A stretch of DNA of 12,150 nt from an uncultured Eubacteriales bacterium. GTDB lineage: Bacteria; Bacillota; Clostridia; Oscillospirales; Oscillospiraceae. Below, piece by piece: positions 1 to 6,940 of the stretch. Every line of letters starts with the position of its first letter. Position 1 is the stretch's first letter. The position numbers and the translations under genes were made by a program. The notes under the pieces were generated by a model. The model searched no databases. It was given only the letters and a program-made list of their open reading frames with translations, and had not been told where the DNA came from. The stretch is taken from positions 1 to 12,150 of the forward strand of contig URXY01000057.1 in NCBI GenBank assembly GCA_900552015.1, in the 5' to 3' direction.

Positions 1-8
1 AGGATACC

Positions 9-1625
9 ATGGCAAAAGCATACGTCAACGCAAGAGTCTACACAATGAAAAATGAAGGAGATACAGTTGAAGCTTTCATTATTGAAGATGGAAAGTTCTT
101 CTACTGCGGCAGTAGCGACGAGGCGATGCGCCTCATCCGCGCGGGAAAAGAGAGCGGCATCTGGCCGGATGCTGAGATCGTCGATCTGCACGGGAAATGC
201 GTCCTGCCAGGCCTGATCGACGATCATGAGCACGTTCAGACCTATGCCCGCGGCCTTTTGAAGGTCGATTTGACCGATGCGCGCTCCGTTGACGAGGTAA
301 AAGCTCTCGTTCGTGCGCAGGCGGAAAAGACTGCGCCGGGCAAGCTCATCCTCGGCAGCGGCTTTGACCAGACAAAATTCGCCGAGCAGCGTCTTCCGAC
401 GCGATGGGACCTCGATGAAGCCGCCCCTGCAAATCCTGTCGTGATCACGCGCTACTGCTTACATATCAATATAGCAAACTCGCTGGCACTTGAAAAGGGC
501 GGAATTTTTGACAAAGATGACGTACCGCATGGCATCGAACGTGGCGAAAATGGCAAATTAACCGGCTGTATGCAGGAGCGCGAGGCCGCCGCACTCATCA
601 ATACCATCACCGACGGCGTCGATCTGAGCGACGAAGAGCTCAAGGACGCCGTAGTCGAGGCGCTGCACCGCGCCAATTCCTACGGCATCACGAGCGTCCA
701 TCCCATCCAAGGCAAGCTCTGCAACCTCTTTGAGCAGACGAGCCTTTATCAAGACCTGCGCGACTCCGGCCGCCTGACGGCGCGCATCTACATCGGTGAT
801 GACGAGATGCCCGGCTGCAATATCCGCACAGGCCTCGGCGATGAGATGGTCAAGTACGGTTTCTATAAAATATACACAGACGGCTCGCTCGGCGGGCGCA
901 CGGCGCTGATGACGGAACCCTACGCCGACGATCCCGGCAACACGGGGGCCTGCCACTACAGCCAGGAAGAACTCGACAAAATGGTCAAGGAGGCCTATGA
1001 CCGCCGCTTGCAGACGGCCGTGCACGCCATCGGCGACAAGGCCTGCGAGATGACGCTGCTCGCGCTCAAGCGCGCGCACGACGCGAACCCGCGCCCGTGG
1101 GACGAGGTCCGCTTCCGCCTGACGCACTGCTCGCTCATCAACGATAACATCATCGCGCTACTGCGCGAGATGCCGATGCTCATCGATATGCAGCCCGGTT
1201 ACGTGTCCACCAACATCCACTGGAGCGACGAGCGCGTGGGCAAACGCGCGCCGTTTCTCTTCGCGTGGAAGACGCTCATGGGCCTTGGCCAGCGTCTCTG
1301 CGGCTCGTCCGACCTGCCGTGCGAGAATTTGGATCCCCTTGTCGGCGTTTACGCTGTGGAGACGCGCAGCGGCTACGACGGCTACCTTCCCGAGGGCTGG
1401 CAGCCGCAGGAGCGCCTGACGCGCTATGAGGCGGTGAGCCTTTACACGAAAAATCCCGCCTACGCCTCGTTTGAAGAGGACCTCAAGGGCACCATCGAGG
1501 TCGGCAAGCTCGCCGACTTTGCCGTGTTCGACCGCGATATCTTCACCATCCCCGCGCCGGAGCTCATGCAGGCACAGGTCGAGCGCACGGTCCTCGGCGG
1601 AAAAGAAGTCTACATGAAAAAATAA
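9..1625 (+). CDS. YtcJ-type metal-dependent amidohydrolase
   Basis: 538-residue protein of the amidohydrolase superfamily (YtcJ/COG1574 type), presumably a cytosolic zinc hydrolase; the substrate cannot be read from sequence. Seen: an N-terminal beta segment, then PGLIDDHEHV with the metal-binding HxH pair at His73/His75, the family motif DGSLGGRTALM in the middle, further metal ligands at His339 (AVHAIGD) and His373 (LTHCS), and Asp435 in GSSDLP. The C-terminal KGTIEVGKLADFAVFD returns to the small beta domain, so the enzyme looks complete and of normal family length. HEH replaces the more usual HVH/HLH. The ATG at 9 is preceded by AGGATACC, so the ribosome-binding site is cut by the window edge and the promoter lies outside. 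An SDR gene follows 28 bp downstream on the same strand, suggesting a two-step catabolic unit. Confidence 0.9.
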   Translation: MAKAYVNARVYTMKNEGDTVEAFIIEDGKFFYCGSSDEAMRLIRAGKESGIWPDAEIVDLHGKCVLPGLIDDHEHVQTYARGLLKVDLTDARSVDEVKALVRAQAEKTAPGKLILGSGFDQTKFAEQRLPTRWDLDEAAPANPVVITRYCLHINIANSLALEKGGIFDKDDVPHGIERGENGKLTGCMQEREAAALINTITDGVDLSDEELKDAVVEALHRANSYGITSVHPIQGKLCNLFEQTSLYQDLRDSGRLTARIYIGDDEMPGCNIRTGLGDEMVKYGFYKIYTDGSLGGRTALMTEPYADDPGNTGACHYSQEELDKMVKEAYDRRLQTAVHAIGDKACEMTLLALKRAHDANPRPWDEVRFRLTHCSLINDNIIALLREMPMLIDMQPGYVSTNIHWSDERVGKRAPFLFAWKTLMGLGQRLCGSSDLPCENLDPLVGVYAVETRSGYDGYLPEGWQPQERLTRYEAVSLYTKNPAYASFEEDLKGTIEVGKLADFAVFDRDIFTIPAPELMQAQVERTVLGGKEVYMKK

Positions 1626-1653
1626 CGATACAAAATTAAGGAGGTAGTTTTCC

Positions 1654-2472
1654 ATGATGATCCAGGACAAGTTCATTTCCCTTGAAGGGAAGGTAGCCAT
1701 TATCACCGGCGCCGGTCAGGGCATCGGCCTTGCCATCGCCCAGCTCTACGCCAAGTACGGCGCAGCGGTCGCAATGGTCGATGTGAGCGACAAGTGCGCC
1801 GAAGAAGCCGGTAAGATCCGCGAGCTCGGCGCTGAGGCGCAGGCATTCAAGTGCGACGTGACCAGCGAGGACGATGTGAAGAAGACCGTTGAAGTGGTGA
1901 TGAAGGCTTTCGGCCACATCGATATCCTCGTCAACAACGCGGGCATCATCGTGCGCAAGACTGTGCTCGACACCACTGTAGAGGAATGGGACCGCTGCAT
2001 GGACATCGGCCTCAAGGGCACTTTCCTCTTCTCCAAGCACGTTGTGCCCATCATGATCAAAGAGGGCGGCGGCGTGATCGTCAACACCGCCTCCGGTGCA
2101 GCCATCAAGGGCGTGCCCGATGCGGCCCCGTACAATGCCGTCAAGGGCGGCGTGGCGGCGCTCACACGCGGTATGGCCGTGGACTTCGGCAAGTACAATA
2201 TCCGTGTCAACTGTGTCTGTCCCGGCGATATCCTCACGCCCATGCTCATCTCCGAGGGACTGCAGACCGGAAAGATCACGACCGGCGACCCCAAGACGCC
2301 AGAGGAGCAGGCCGCGTTCGACGCGTTCATTGCCTCCTGCGGCGACTATCGTCCGCTCCAGCGCATCGGCACGGCGGAGCAGATCGCCTATACCTTCCTC
2401 TTCCTTGCAAGCGACATGAGCTACTACGCCACGGGTGGCAGCTTCGTCGTCGACGGCGGTCGCTGCAGCTAA
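1654..2472 (+). CDS. Classical short-chain dehydrogenase/reductase (SDR)
   Basis: 272-residue NAD(P)-dependent oxidoreductase of the classical SDR family, acting on an alcohol/ketone substrate that cannot be named. Seen: cofactor motif TGAGQGIG (residues 18-25), Asp43 at the end of beta-2 (in the family an acidic residue here favours NAD over NADP), NNAG at 94-97, and the catalytic set Ser147, Tyr160, Lys164 (YNAVK). The C-terminus ends in the common ATGGSFVVDGG motif, so it is full length. The start is supported by AAGGAGGT at 1638-1645, 8 bp before ATG 1654; a second ATG follows immediately. The gene lies 28 bp behind the amidohydrolase and shares its transcript, ending at the terminator at 2520-2562. 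It resembles gluconate/3-oxoacyl-ACP/glucose dehydrogenase homologues, but none of these names is justified by the residues visible. Confidence 0.93.
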   Translation: MMIQDKFISLEGKVAIITGAGQGIGLAIAQLYAKYGAAVAMVDVSDKCAEEAGKIRELGAEAQAFKCDVTSEDDVKKTVEVVMKAFGHIDILVNNAGIIVRKTVLDTTVEEWDRCMDIGLKGTFLFSKHVVPIMIKEGGGVIVNTASGAAIKGVPDAAPYNAVKGGVAALTRGMAVDFGKYNIRVNCVCPGDILTPMLISEGLQTGKITTGDPKTPEEQAAFDAFIASCGDYRPLQRIGTAEQIAYTFLFLASDMSYYATGGSFVVDGGRCS

Positions 2473-2519
2473 AACCAACCAAAACGACAACATCCTCTCT
2501 CTAAAATTTCCCTCATACA

Positions 2520-2562
2520 GTGCTAAGACCGGCTCGTTCATGGCCGGTCTTAGCACTTTTTT
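2520..2562 (+). terminator. Intrinsic terminator of the amidohydrolase-SDR operon
   Basis: Perfect 14-bp stem (2520-2533 with 2543-2556), 9-nt loop, directly followed by six T residues at 2557-2562. It lies 48 bp after the SDR stop codon and separates this operon from the MocR promoter. Confidence 0.93.
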
Positions 2563-2621
2563 GCAACTATTTTACAAAAAACGGATACCCGGGAAGGGGG
2601 AAGAGCTTTACACGCTTTTTA

Positions 2622-2650
2622 TTGACTTGGACGGGAAAAAAGGGTATGAT
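2622..2650 (+). promoter_or_regulatory. Sigma-A promoter for the MocR regulator
   Basis: TTGACT at 2622-2627 and TATGAT at 2645-2650, separated by 17 bp: close to the vegetative consensus. Transcription would start near 2657, about 43 nt before the GTG start. No obvious operator palindrome is visible next to it. MocR proteins often act on their own or a neighbouring promoter, so this is a candidate autoregulatory site (inference). Confidence 0.75.
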
Positions 2651-2699
2651 ACATGGAAGAACCAAATCAGTATGTTGAACAAAACGAGGTGAGAGGACC

Positions 2700-4172
2700 G
2701 TGCAAGGCCAGAAACAGAAAACAGTGACGATCGATTGGAAGCCGGATCGGCAGTCCAAAGAACCGATCTATGCGCAGATCGTTTCCTATGTCAGCCGCCG
2801 CATCTCCTCCGGCGACTGGGGCAGCGGACAGACGCTGCCTTCACAGCGCAAGCTCTCGGAGATATTCGGCGTGAACCGCAGCACCATCGTTGAGGCGATG
2901 GACGAGCTCGCATCCCTCGGACTCATCGAGAGCAGCTATGGCGGCGGAACGCGCATCGCCAGCGGTAGCTGGTCGCTGCTGATGCAGGACAAGGCTCCGG
3001 ACTGGCAGAGCTATATCCGCGGCGGAAGCTTCCGCCCGAACGTGCCGACGGTGCAGATGGTCAACCATCTTGAATTTGAAGAGGGCATCATCCGCATGAG
3101 CACGGGCGAGCTTTCGCCCGACCTGATGCAGATGGCTATCGCCAAGCAGGTGCTGGCGAACCTCTCGGTCGGCGACCGCGACCTCTTTATGAACTATCCG
3201 GACCCGCTGGGCCTTCCCAGCCTGCGCGAGGCGTTGCGCTGCCAACTGCAAAAGGTCGGCATCGATGTGCCGATCTCCTGTATCCTGATCGTTTCAGGCG
3301 CGTTGCAGGCCTTGCAGCTCATCTCCACAGGCATCGTGCAGCCGGGGGCGAAGGTCTATGTGGAAGCGCCTTCATATCTGAGCTCGCTGAACATTTTCCA
3401 GTCTGTTGGCGCGCGCCTTTGCAGTATGCCGATGGATGAAGAGGGACTGCTGCCGTGGATGTCGCGCGAGACGCAGGACGACACGAATCACGCCCTGCTC
3501 TACACCATCCCGACATTTCAGAACCCCACAGGCATCGTCATGCCGACGCCGCGCCGCGAAAAGCTCCTGAAATACTGCAACGAGATGCACATCCCCATCA
3601 TCGAGGACGATGTCTTCCGCGACCTGTGGCTCGATTCACCCCCGCCTCCGCCCATCAAATCGCTCGACGGACACGGCAATGTCGTGTATATCAGCTCGCT
3701 GTCGAAGTGCTTTGCGCCGGGCCTGCGCCTCGGATGGCTCGTGGGTCCCGAGGCGGTCGTGCAGCGCCTTGCGGACGTGAAGATGCAGATGGACTACGGC
3801 GTGAGCGTGCTGACGCAGCAGGTGGCCGAGGAGCTGCTGCGCACGGGCCTTTATGAAAAGGGCGTGCAGAACATCCGCAGCCAGCTCGCCGAGCGCCGCG
3901 ACTTTATGATCCGCCTGCTGGAGCAGTATTTCTCCGAATTTGCCGAGTGGAGCGTGCCGAGTGGCAGCTTCTTTGTCTGGGTGCGGCTCAAAAACCGTGT
4001 CTCGGCGGAAAAGCTTTTCAACCTCGCGCTGAAGGAGAAGCTTCTCATCATGCCGGGCGGCGTTTACGACCGCGGACATTCCTCGTCCATCCGTCTGACA
4101 TACGGCTATCTCTCCTACGAGGAGATGGAGCACGGTGTGCGCACGCTCTCGGAGATCATCCGTGCGATGTAA
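2700..4172 (+). CDS. MocR-family GntR/aminotransferase-fold transcription regulator
   Basis: 490-residue PLP-dependent regulator. Residues ~17-80 form a GntR winged helix (IYAQIVSYVSRRISSGDW, then LPSQRKLSEIFGVNRSTIVEA). After a linker, residues ~120-490 are a fold-type-I class-I aminotransferase domain with the substrate-site motif FQNPTG, the conserved IIEDD, and the PLP lysine Lys336 in SSLSKCFAPGLRLGW. Length and order match the MocR/GabR/PdxR subfamily. The start is GTG at 2700: an in-frame TGA at 2676-2678 excludes an upstream start, no ATG lies between them, and GAGGTG at 2686-2691 gives an 8-bp spacing. It is a single-gene unit between two terminators. Its effector is unknown; the upstream amidohydrolase-SDR pair and the downstream antiporter are both candidate targets by position only. 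It could instead be a true aminotransferase, but the N-terminal wHTH makes that unlikely. Confidence 0.92.
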   Translation: MQGQKQKTVTIDWKPDRQSKEPIYAQIVSYVSRRISSGDWGSGQTLPSQRKLSEIFGVNRSTIVEAMDELASLGLIESSYGGGTRIASGSWSLLMQDKAPDWQSYIRGGSFRPNVPTVQMVNHLEFEEGIIRMSTGELSPDLMQMAIAKQVLANLSVGDRDLFMNYPDPLGLPSLREALRCQLQKVGIDVPISCILIVSGALQALQLISTGIVQPGAKVYVEAPSYLSSLNIFQSVGARLCSMPMDEEGLLPWMSRETQDDTNHALLYTIPTFQNPTGIVMPTPRREKLLKYCNEMHIPIIEDDVFRDLWLDSPPPPPIKSLDGHGNVVYISSLSKCFAPGLRLGWLVGPEAVVQRLADVKMQMDYGVSVLTQQVAEELLRTGLYEKGVQNIRSQLAERRDFMIRLLEQYFSEFAEWSVPSGSFFVWVRLKNRVSAEKLFNLALKEKLLIMPGGVYDRGHSSSIRLTYGYLSYEEMEHGVRTLSEIIRAM

Positions 4173-4185
4173 CAAACAGATAAAG

Positions 4186-4223
4186 CGAAAACGGTGCAGG
4201 AAAAGCACCGTTTTCGTTTTATT
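4186..4223 (+). terminator. Intrinsic terminator after the MocR gene
   Basis: Perfect 12-bp stem (4186-4197 with 4205-4216), 7-nt A-rich loop, followed by TTTTATT. It starts 13 bp after the MocR stop. Confidence 0.92.
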
Positions 4224-4247
4224 CTGATATAAAATTCGCAAAATCAC

Positions 4248-4276
4248 TTGCATTTCCCGCGCGGACATACTACAAT
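4248..4276 (+). promoter_or_regulatory. Sigma-A promoter for the antiporter
   Basis: TTGCAT at 4248-4253 and TACAAT at 4271-4276 with a 17-bp spacer. The expected start near 4283 gives a 5' leader of about 46 nt. Confidence 0.75.
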
Positions 4277-4285
4277 ACAAGCCTT

Positions 4286-4302
4286 GGGCGGCATGATCGC
4301 CC
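4286..4302 (+). other. Small hairpin at the 5' end of the antiporter mRNA
   Basis: GGGCG (4286-4290) pairs with CGCCC (4298-4302) around a 7-nt loop, only a few bases after the predicted transcription start. Such 5' hairpins can protect an mRNA end; no known riboswitch is recognised. Only five pairs, so chance is possible. Confidence 0.35.
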
Positions 4303-4329
4303 GCAATTATTTGTTGTGAAGGTGTAACT

Positions 4330-5658
4330 ATGACAGCCATCCTGAATTTGGCCTTTGCGCTGCTCGCAGGGCTTTTGATGACGCGTATTTTCAGCCGCTG
4401 GCACCTGCCTGATGTCACGGCGTTTCTTGTGACGGGCGTTCTGATCGGACCTTTCGTGCTCGGCAGGCTCGGCATCCCCGGCATTGGCTTTTCAAGCTAC
4501 GATCAGGTCGAGGCGCTGAGCATGATCTCCGATGTGGCGATGGGCTTTATCGCCTTTTCCATCGGCAATGAGTTCCGCCTCAGCCAGCTCAAAAAGACCG
4601 GCAAGCAGGCCATGGTCATCGGCGTTTTGCAGGCCCTTGCCGCGCTCGCCTTTGTCGATATTGCGCTTGTTGCGTTCCACTTCATGCGCCCCGACGTGCT
4701 CTCTGTTCCCGCGGCGATCACCCTCGGCGCCATTGCCACCGCCACCGCGCCCGCGACCACGCTGATGGTCGTGCGCCAGTACAAGGCCAAGGGCGAGCTC
4801 ACCGACCTGCTGCTGCCGATCGTCGCGCTCGACGATGCGGTGGGCCTCATTGCGTTCGCCGTGTCCTTCGGCATTGCCCGCGCGATGGACAGCGCACAGT
4901 TCAGCGTTGCGAGTATCCTGCTCTCCCCGCTCATCGAGATCGTCGGCTCGCTGCTGCTCGGCGCGATCGCTGGCTTTGTCCTCACAAAGCTTGAAACGAT
5001 GTTCCGCTCGAACTCCAACCGTCTGTCGCTGAGCATTGCCTTCATCTTTATGATGGTCGGCCTTTCGGCGGTGGAATTCACCGTTGCGGGGACGGAGTGC
5101 GGCTTTTCTCCGCTGCTCGTGTGCATGATGCTCGGCACGGTGTTCTGCAACATCTGCCCGCTGTCGGACGATTTGATGAACCGCGCGGACAAGTGGAGCA
5201 CGCCGATGTTGGCGGTGTTCTTTGTCGTGAGCGGCGCAAACCTGCGCTTGAGCGTCTTTACGCAGGGTGTGCTCGTGCTCATCGGCGTTGTGTACATCAT
5301 CGCGCGCTCGGCCGGCAAGTATTGCGGCGCGCGCTGGTCGGCCAAGGCGGTGGGCTGCGACCACACGGTGCAGAAGTACCTCGGCATCATGCTGCTGCCG
5401 CAGGAGGGCGTGGCGCTCGGTATGTGCGTGAGCGCGCAGGTGCTCGGCGCGGACGGTGAGTTGATCCGCAACATCATCCTCTTCTCTGTGCTCGTCTATG
5501 AGCTGGTCGGCCCGGTGGCGACGAAGGAATCCCTCAAGGCGGCCGGCGCCATCACCGAAAAGCCCAAGGAGGTGCTCGAGCGCCGCGAGCGCAAGCTTGC
5601 CGAGGCAGAGCCCAAGGAGTTGCTTGAACGCCGCAAGGAGCGCGCGAACAAAAAGTAA
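4330..5658 (+). CDS. Kef/CPA2-type monovalent cation:proton antiporter
   Basis: 442-residue polytopic membrane protein of the Na+/H+ exchanger (CPA) superfamily, expected to exchange Na+ or K+ for H+ across the cell membrane. Seen: about 12 hydrophobic segments from residue 2 onward; FLVTGVLIGPFVLG in the first conserved region, as in Kef/CPA2 proteins; and the ion-binding pair Asp168-Asp169 in VALDDAVGLIAFA. In the family, DD is associated with electrogenic exchange and ND with electroneutral exchange. No TrkA-N/RCK domain follows. The last ~40 residues are a charged tail with a near-duplicated unit (PKEVLERRERK, then PKELLERRKER). ATG 4330 has AAGGTG at 4319-4324. The gene is monocistronic, with its own promoter and terminator. 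Ion specificity cannot be decided from sequence. Confidence 0.88.
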   Translation: MTAILNLAFALLAGLLMTRIFSRWHLPDVTAFLVTGVLIGPFVLGRLGIPGIGFSSYDQVEALSMISDVAMGFIAFSIGNEFRLSQLKKTGKQAMVIGVLQALAALAFVDIALVAFHFMRPDVLSVPAAITLGAIATATAPATTLMVVRQYKAKGELTDLLLPIVALDDAVGLIAFAVSFGIARAMDSAQFSVASILLSPLIEIVGSLLLGAIAGFVLTKLETMFRSNSNRLSLSIAFIFMMVGLSAVEFTVAGTECGFSPLLVCMMLGTVFCNICPLSDDLMNRADKWSTPMLAVFFVVSGANLRLSVFTQGVLVLIGVVYIIARSAGKYCGARWSAKAVGCDHTVQKYLGIMLLPQEGVALGMCVSAQVLGADGELIRNIILFSVLVYELVGPVATKESLKAAGAITEKPKEVLERRERKLAEAEPKELLERRKERANKK

Positions 5659-5667
5659 ACGCATCGA

Positions 5668-5694
5668 AAGGAGACGGCTTGCCGTCTCCTTTTT
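5668..5694 (+). terminator. Intrinsic terminator after the antiporter
   Basis: 10-bp stem (5668-5677 with 5682-5691), CTTG tetraloop, followed by a short T run through 5694; 9 bp after the antiporter stop. Confidence 0.88.
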
Positions 5695-5736
5695 CGGAAC
5701 TTTTTATGAATTCGTGCGTCTAAAGAGAAAAGGCCC

Positions 5737-5765
5737 TTGACCGCGGCGGGCGAATTTTGTAAAAT
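5737..5765 (+). promoter_or_regulatory. Sigma-A promoter for the SH3b protein
   Basis: TTGACC at 5737-5742 and TAAAAT at 5760-5765 with a 17-bp spacer; transcription would start near 5772, just ahead of the ribosome-binding site at 5784. Confidence 0.72.
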
Positions 5766-5798
5766 AAAGCTGAAATACCATTGAAGGAGGAACGGAAC

Positions 5799-6353
5799 AT
5801 GGAAGGACGTCGAGTTAGCCGCAAACCGCGGCGCAATCCGCTCTATACGCTGTTTATGTCGCTTCTGGCACTCACGGTCGTGCTGCTCATCACTGTGTTC
5901 GTGCTGAATGTGAAGCTGCGCTCTGCGCGCCGGGACCTTGCCGATGCGCAGACGAAGATCGAGCAGCTGCAAAAGGGCTCGTCGCAGAGCAGCAATATGC
6001 TGGATGACAGCCAGACCGGCACAGACGGTAGCACTGAAGATGGCAATACTGCCGGCGACACGCAGACGGACGTCTCCAATGGCGATGTGATCGACTGGCT
6101 CGATCTCACGGGCCATGGCGAGGTGCAGGTCAAGCCCACTTCCGTTTACGATAAGTATTACGTCTACTACACCACCGGCGGCGTGAATCTGCGCAGCGGT
6201 CCCGGTACGAGCTACGACAAGGTCACGACCGTCTCCCTCGGCACCGAGGTGCAGGCCGCGGCCAAGCAGGACGGCTGGACGTTCGTCGCTGTGGACGGTA
6301 AGTTCGGCTGGATCAACTCCGACTATCTTGTCACTACGCGCCCTGCCTCGTAA
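5799..6353 (+). CDS. Membrane-anchored SH3b-domain protein
   Basis: 184-residue protein probably exposed on the outside of the cell membrane. Order: a basic N-terminus (residues 1-12, RRVSRKPRR), one transmembrane helix (~14-38), a short predicted coiled coil (RSARRDLADAQTKIEQLQ), a Ser/Thr/Asp/Gly-rich linker (~63-105), and a C-terminal bacterial SH3 domain (~125-180) with the signature GVNLRSGPGTSYDKV and closing GWINSDYLV. SH3b domains commonly bind peptidoglycan; no catalytic domain is present. The start is ATG 5799, because AAGGAGG at 5784-5790 sits 8 bp before it. A TTG at 5781 would extend the frame by six codons but lies upstream of, and reads through, that ribosome-binding site. It is monocistronic. 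Its specific role is not known. Confidence 0.88.
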   Translation: MEGRRVSRKPRRNPLYTLFMSLLALTVVLLITVFVLNVKLRSARRDLADAQTKIEQLQKGSSQSSNMLDDSQTGTDGSTEDGNTAGDTQTDVSNGDVIDWLDLTGHGEVQVKPTSVYDKYYVYYTTGGVNLRSGPGTSYDKVTTVSLGTEVQAAAKQDGWTFVAVDGKFGWINSDYLVTTRPAS

Positions 6354-6363
6354 GAAACAGTAT

Positions 6364-6395
6364 AAAAAAAGCAAGTCGAAAGACTTGCTTTTTTT
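6364..6395. terminator. Bidirectional terminator between convergent genes
   Basis: GCAAGTC (6371-6377) pairs with GACTTGC (6382-6388) around GAAA. Seven A residues precede the stem and seven T residues follow it, so it ends the SH3b transcript rightward and the NifX-like transcript leftward. Confidence 0.93.
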
Positions 6396-6405
6396 GCGTC
6401 CGTTT

Positions 6406-6789
6406 TTATTTGCCGCAGCCGCCCTTGTCCGAGAGAGAGCACGCGCCCTTGAAGCCGCAGGCGTTGCAGTGGTTGTTCGGGTCGGAGATGACGCTGCCGC
6501 TCAAAAAGCCGAGCGCCGCGTCGTCTGCTTTGCCGGAGACGCCGGGGAAGAGCATTACGCCCGCCGTGCCGACGGCATGGCGTTCTTCATCGCTGACTGC
6601 GCCGCAAATGAGCGCGTCGATGCCGTACTGCTCCAGAAGCTCCAGCGCGCTGTCGAGCCCCGCTTTCTCCATCGGCACGAGAAATTGGCGCGTGATGCGC
6701 CCGTGGTCATCTTCATAAAAGTGGAACGCCTCCGCTTCGCCCATGGGGGAGAAGACTTCGTCGCCACGAACAGGGATCGCAATACGCAT
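6406..6789 (-). CDS. NifX/NifB-like iron-molybdenum cofactor-domain protein with Cys tail
   Basis: 127-residue protein. Residues 1-~103 match the dinitrogenase iron-molybdenum cofactor-binding fold (NifX, NafY, NifB C-terminal, MTH1175 type): MRIAIPVRGDEVFSPMGEAEAF at the start, a central YGIDALICGAVSD, and a Gly-rich GVSGKADDA. It ends in a tail with Cys108, Cys111, Cys117 and Cys125 (CNACGFKGAC and GGCG), which could hold an Fe-S cluster or another metal. No nitrogenase genes are in the window, and family members are common in anaerobes that do not fix nitrogen, so a general metal-cluster role is more likely than nitrogen fixation. The ATG at 6787-6789 has AAGGAGG 7 bp upstream (6797-6803 on the plus strand). 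It is monocistronic with its own promoter. Confidence 0.85.
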   Translation of the reverse strand: MRIAIPVRGDEVFSPMGEAEAFHFYEDDHGRITRQFLVPMEKAGLDSALELLEQYGIDALICGAVSDEERHAVGTAGVMLFPGVSGKADDAALGFLSGSVISDPNNHCNACGFKGACSLSDKGGCGK

Positions 6790-6816
6790 GGCGGGACCTC
6801 CTTATGATTTTCTTTC

Positions 6817-6844
6817 AGTATAGCCGTTCGGGCGGGAAAAGCAA
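6817..6844 (-). promoter_or_regulatory. Sigma-A promoter for the NifX-like gene
   Basis: Read on the minus strand: TTGCTT (6844-6839) and TATACT (6822-6817) with a 16-bp spacer. Transcription would start near 6810, just before the ribosome-binding site at 6803-6797. Confidence 0.7.
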
Positions 6845-6855
6845 GTGGACGAACA

Positions 6856-6908
6856 GAAAATTTACAAACGGGAAACACTGTCTGCGCATCGCGCAGACAG
6901 TGTTTCCC
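6856..6908 (-). terminator. Terminator of the lctP-hydroxyacid dehydrogenase-ilvE operon
   Basis: Perfect 18-bp stem (6870-6887 with 6891-6908) and a 3-nt loop. Read leftward it is followed by GTTTGTAAATTTTC, a T-rich but interrupted tail. It lies 32 bp after the aminotransferase stop and precedes the promoter of the NifX-like gene. Confidence 0.8.
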
Positions 6909-6940
6909 AAAAAGAGAGATGAGAGATGTGAGAGAAAAGC

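Noticed and set aside
2435..2692. 85-codon frame between the SDR gene and the MocR gene
   Set aside because: Runs through the SDR end, the terminator hairpin and the MocR promoter; no coding character.
2653..2727. Short 24-codon frame beginning MEEPNQY upstream of and overlapping the MocR start
   Set aside because: Its ATG lies at or before the predicted transcription start (~2657) and has no ribosome-binding site.
4492..5664. 390-codon open frame on the minus strand, antisense to the antiporter
   Set aside because: Low-complexity His/Arg/Glu-rich product typical of the complement of GC-biased coding DNA; no ribosome-binding site and the plus-strand protein is clearly homologous to antiporters.
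5781..5798. TTG start six codons upstream for the SH3b protein
   Set aside because: The TTG precedes the AAGGAGG that serves ATG 5799, so translation from it would read through the ribosome-binding site and it has no such site of its own.
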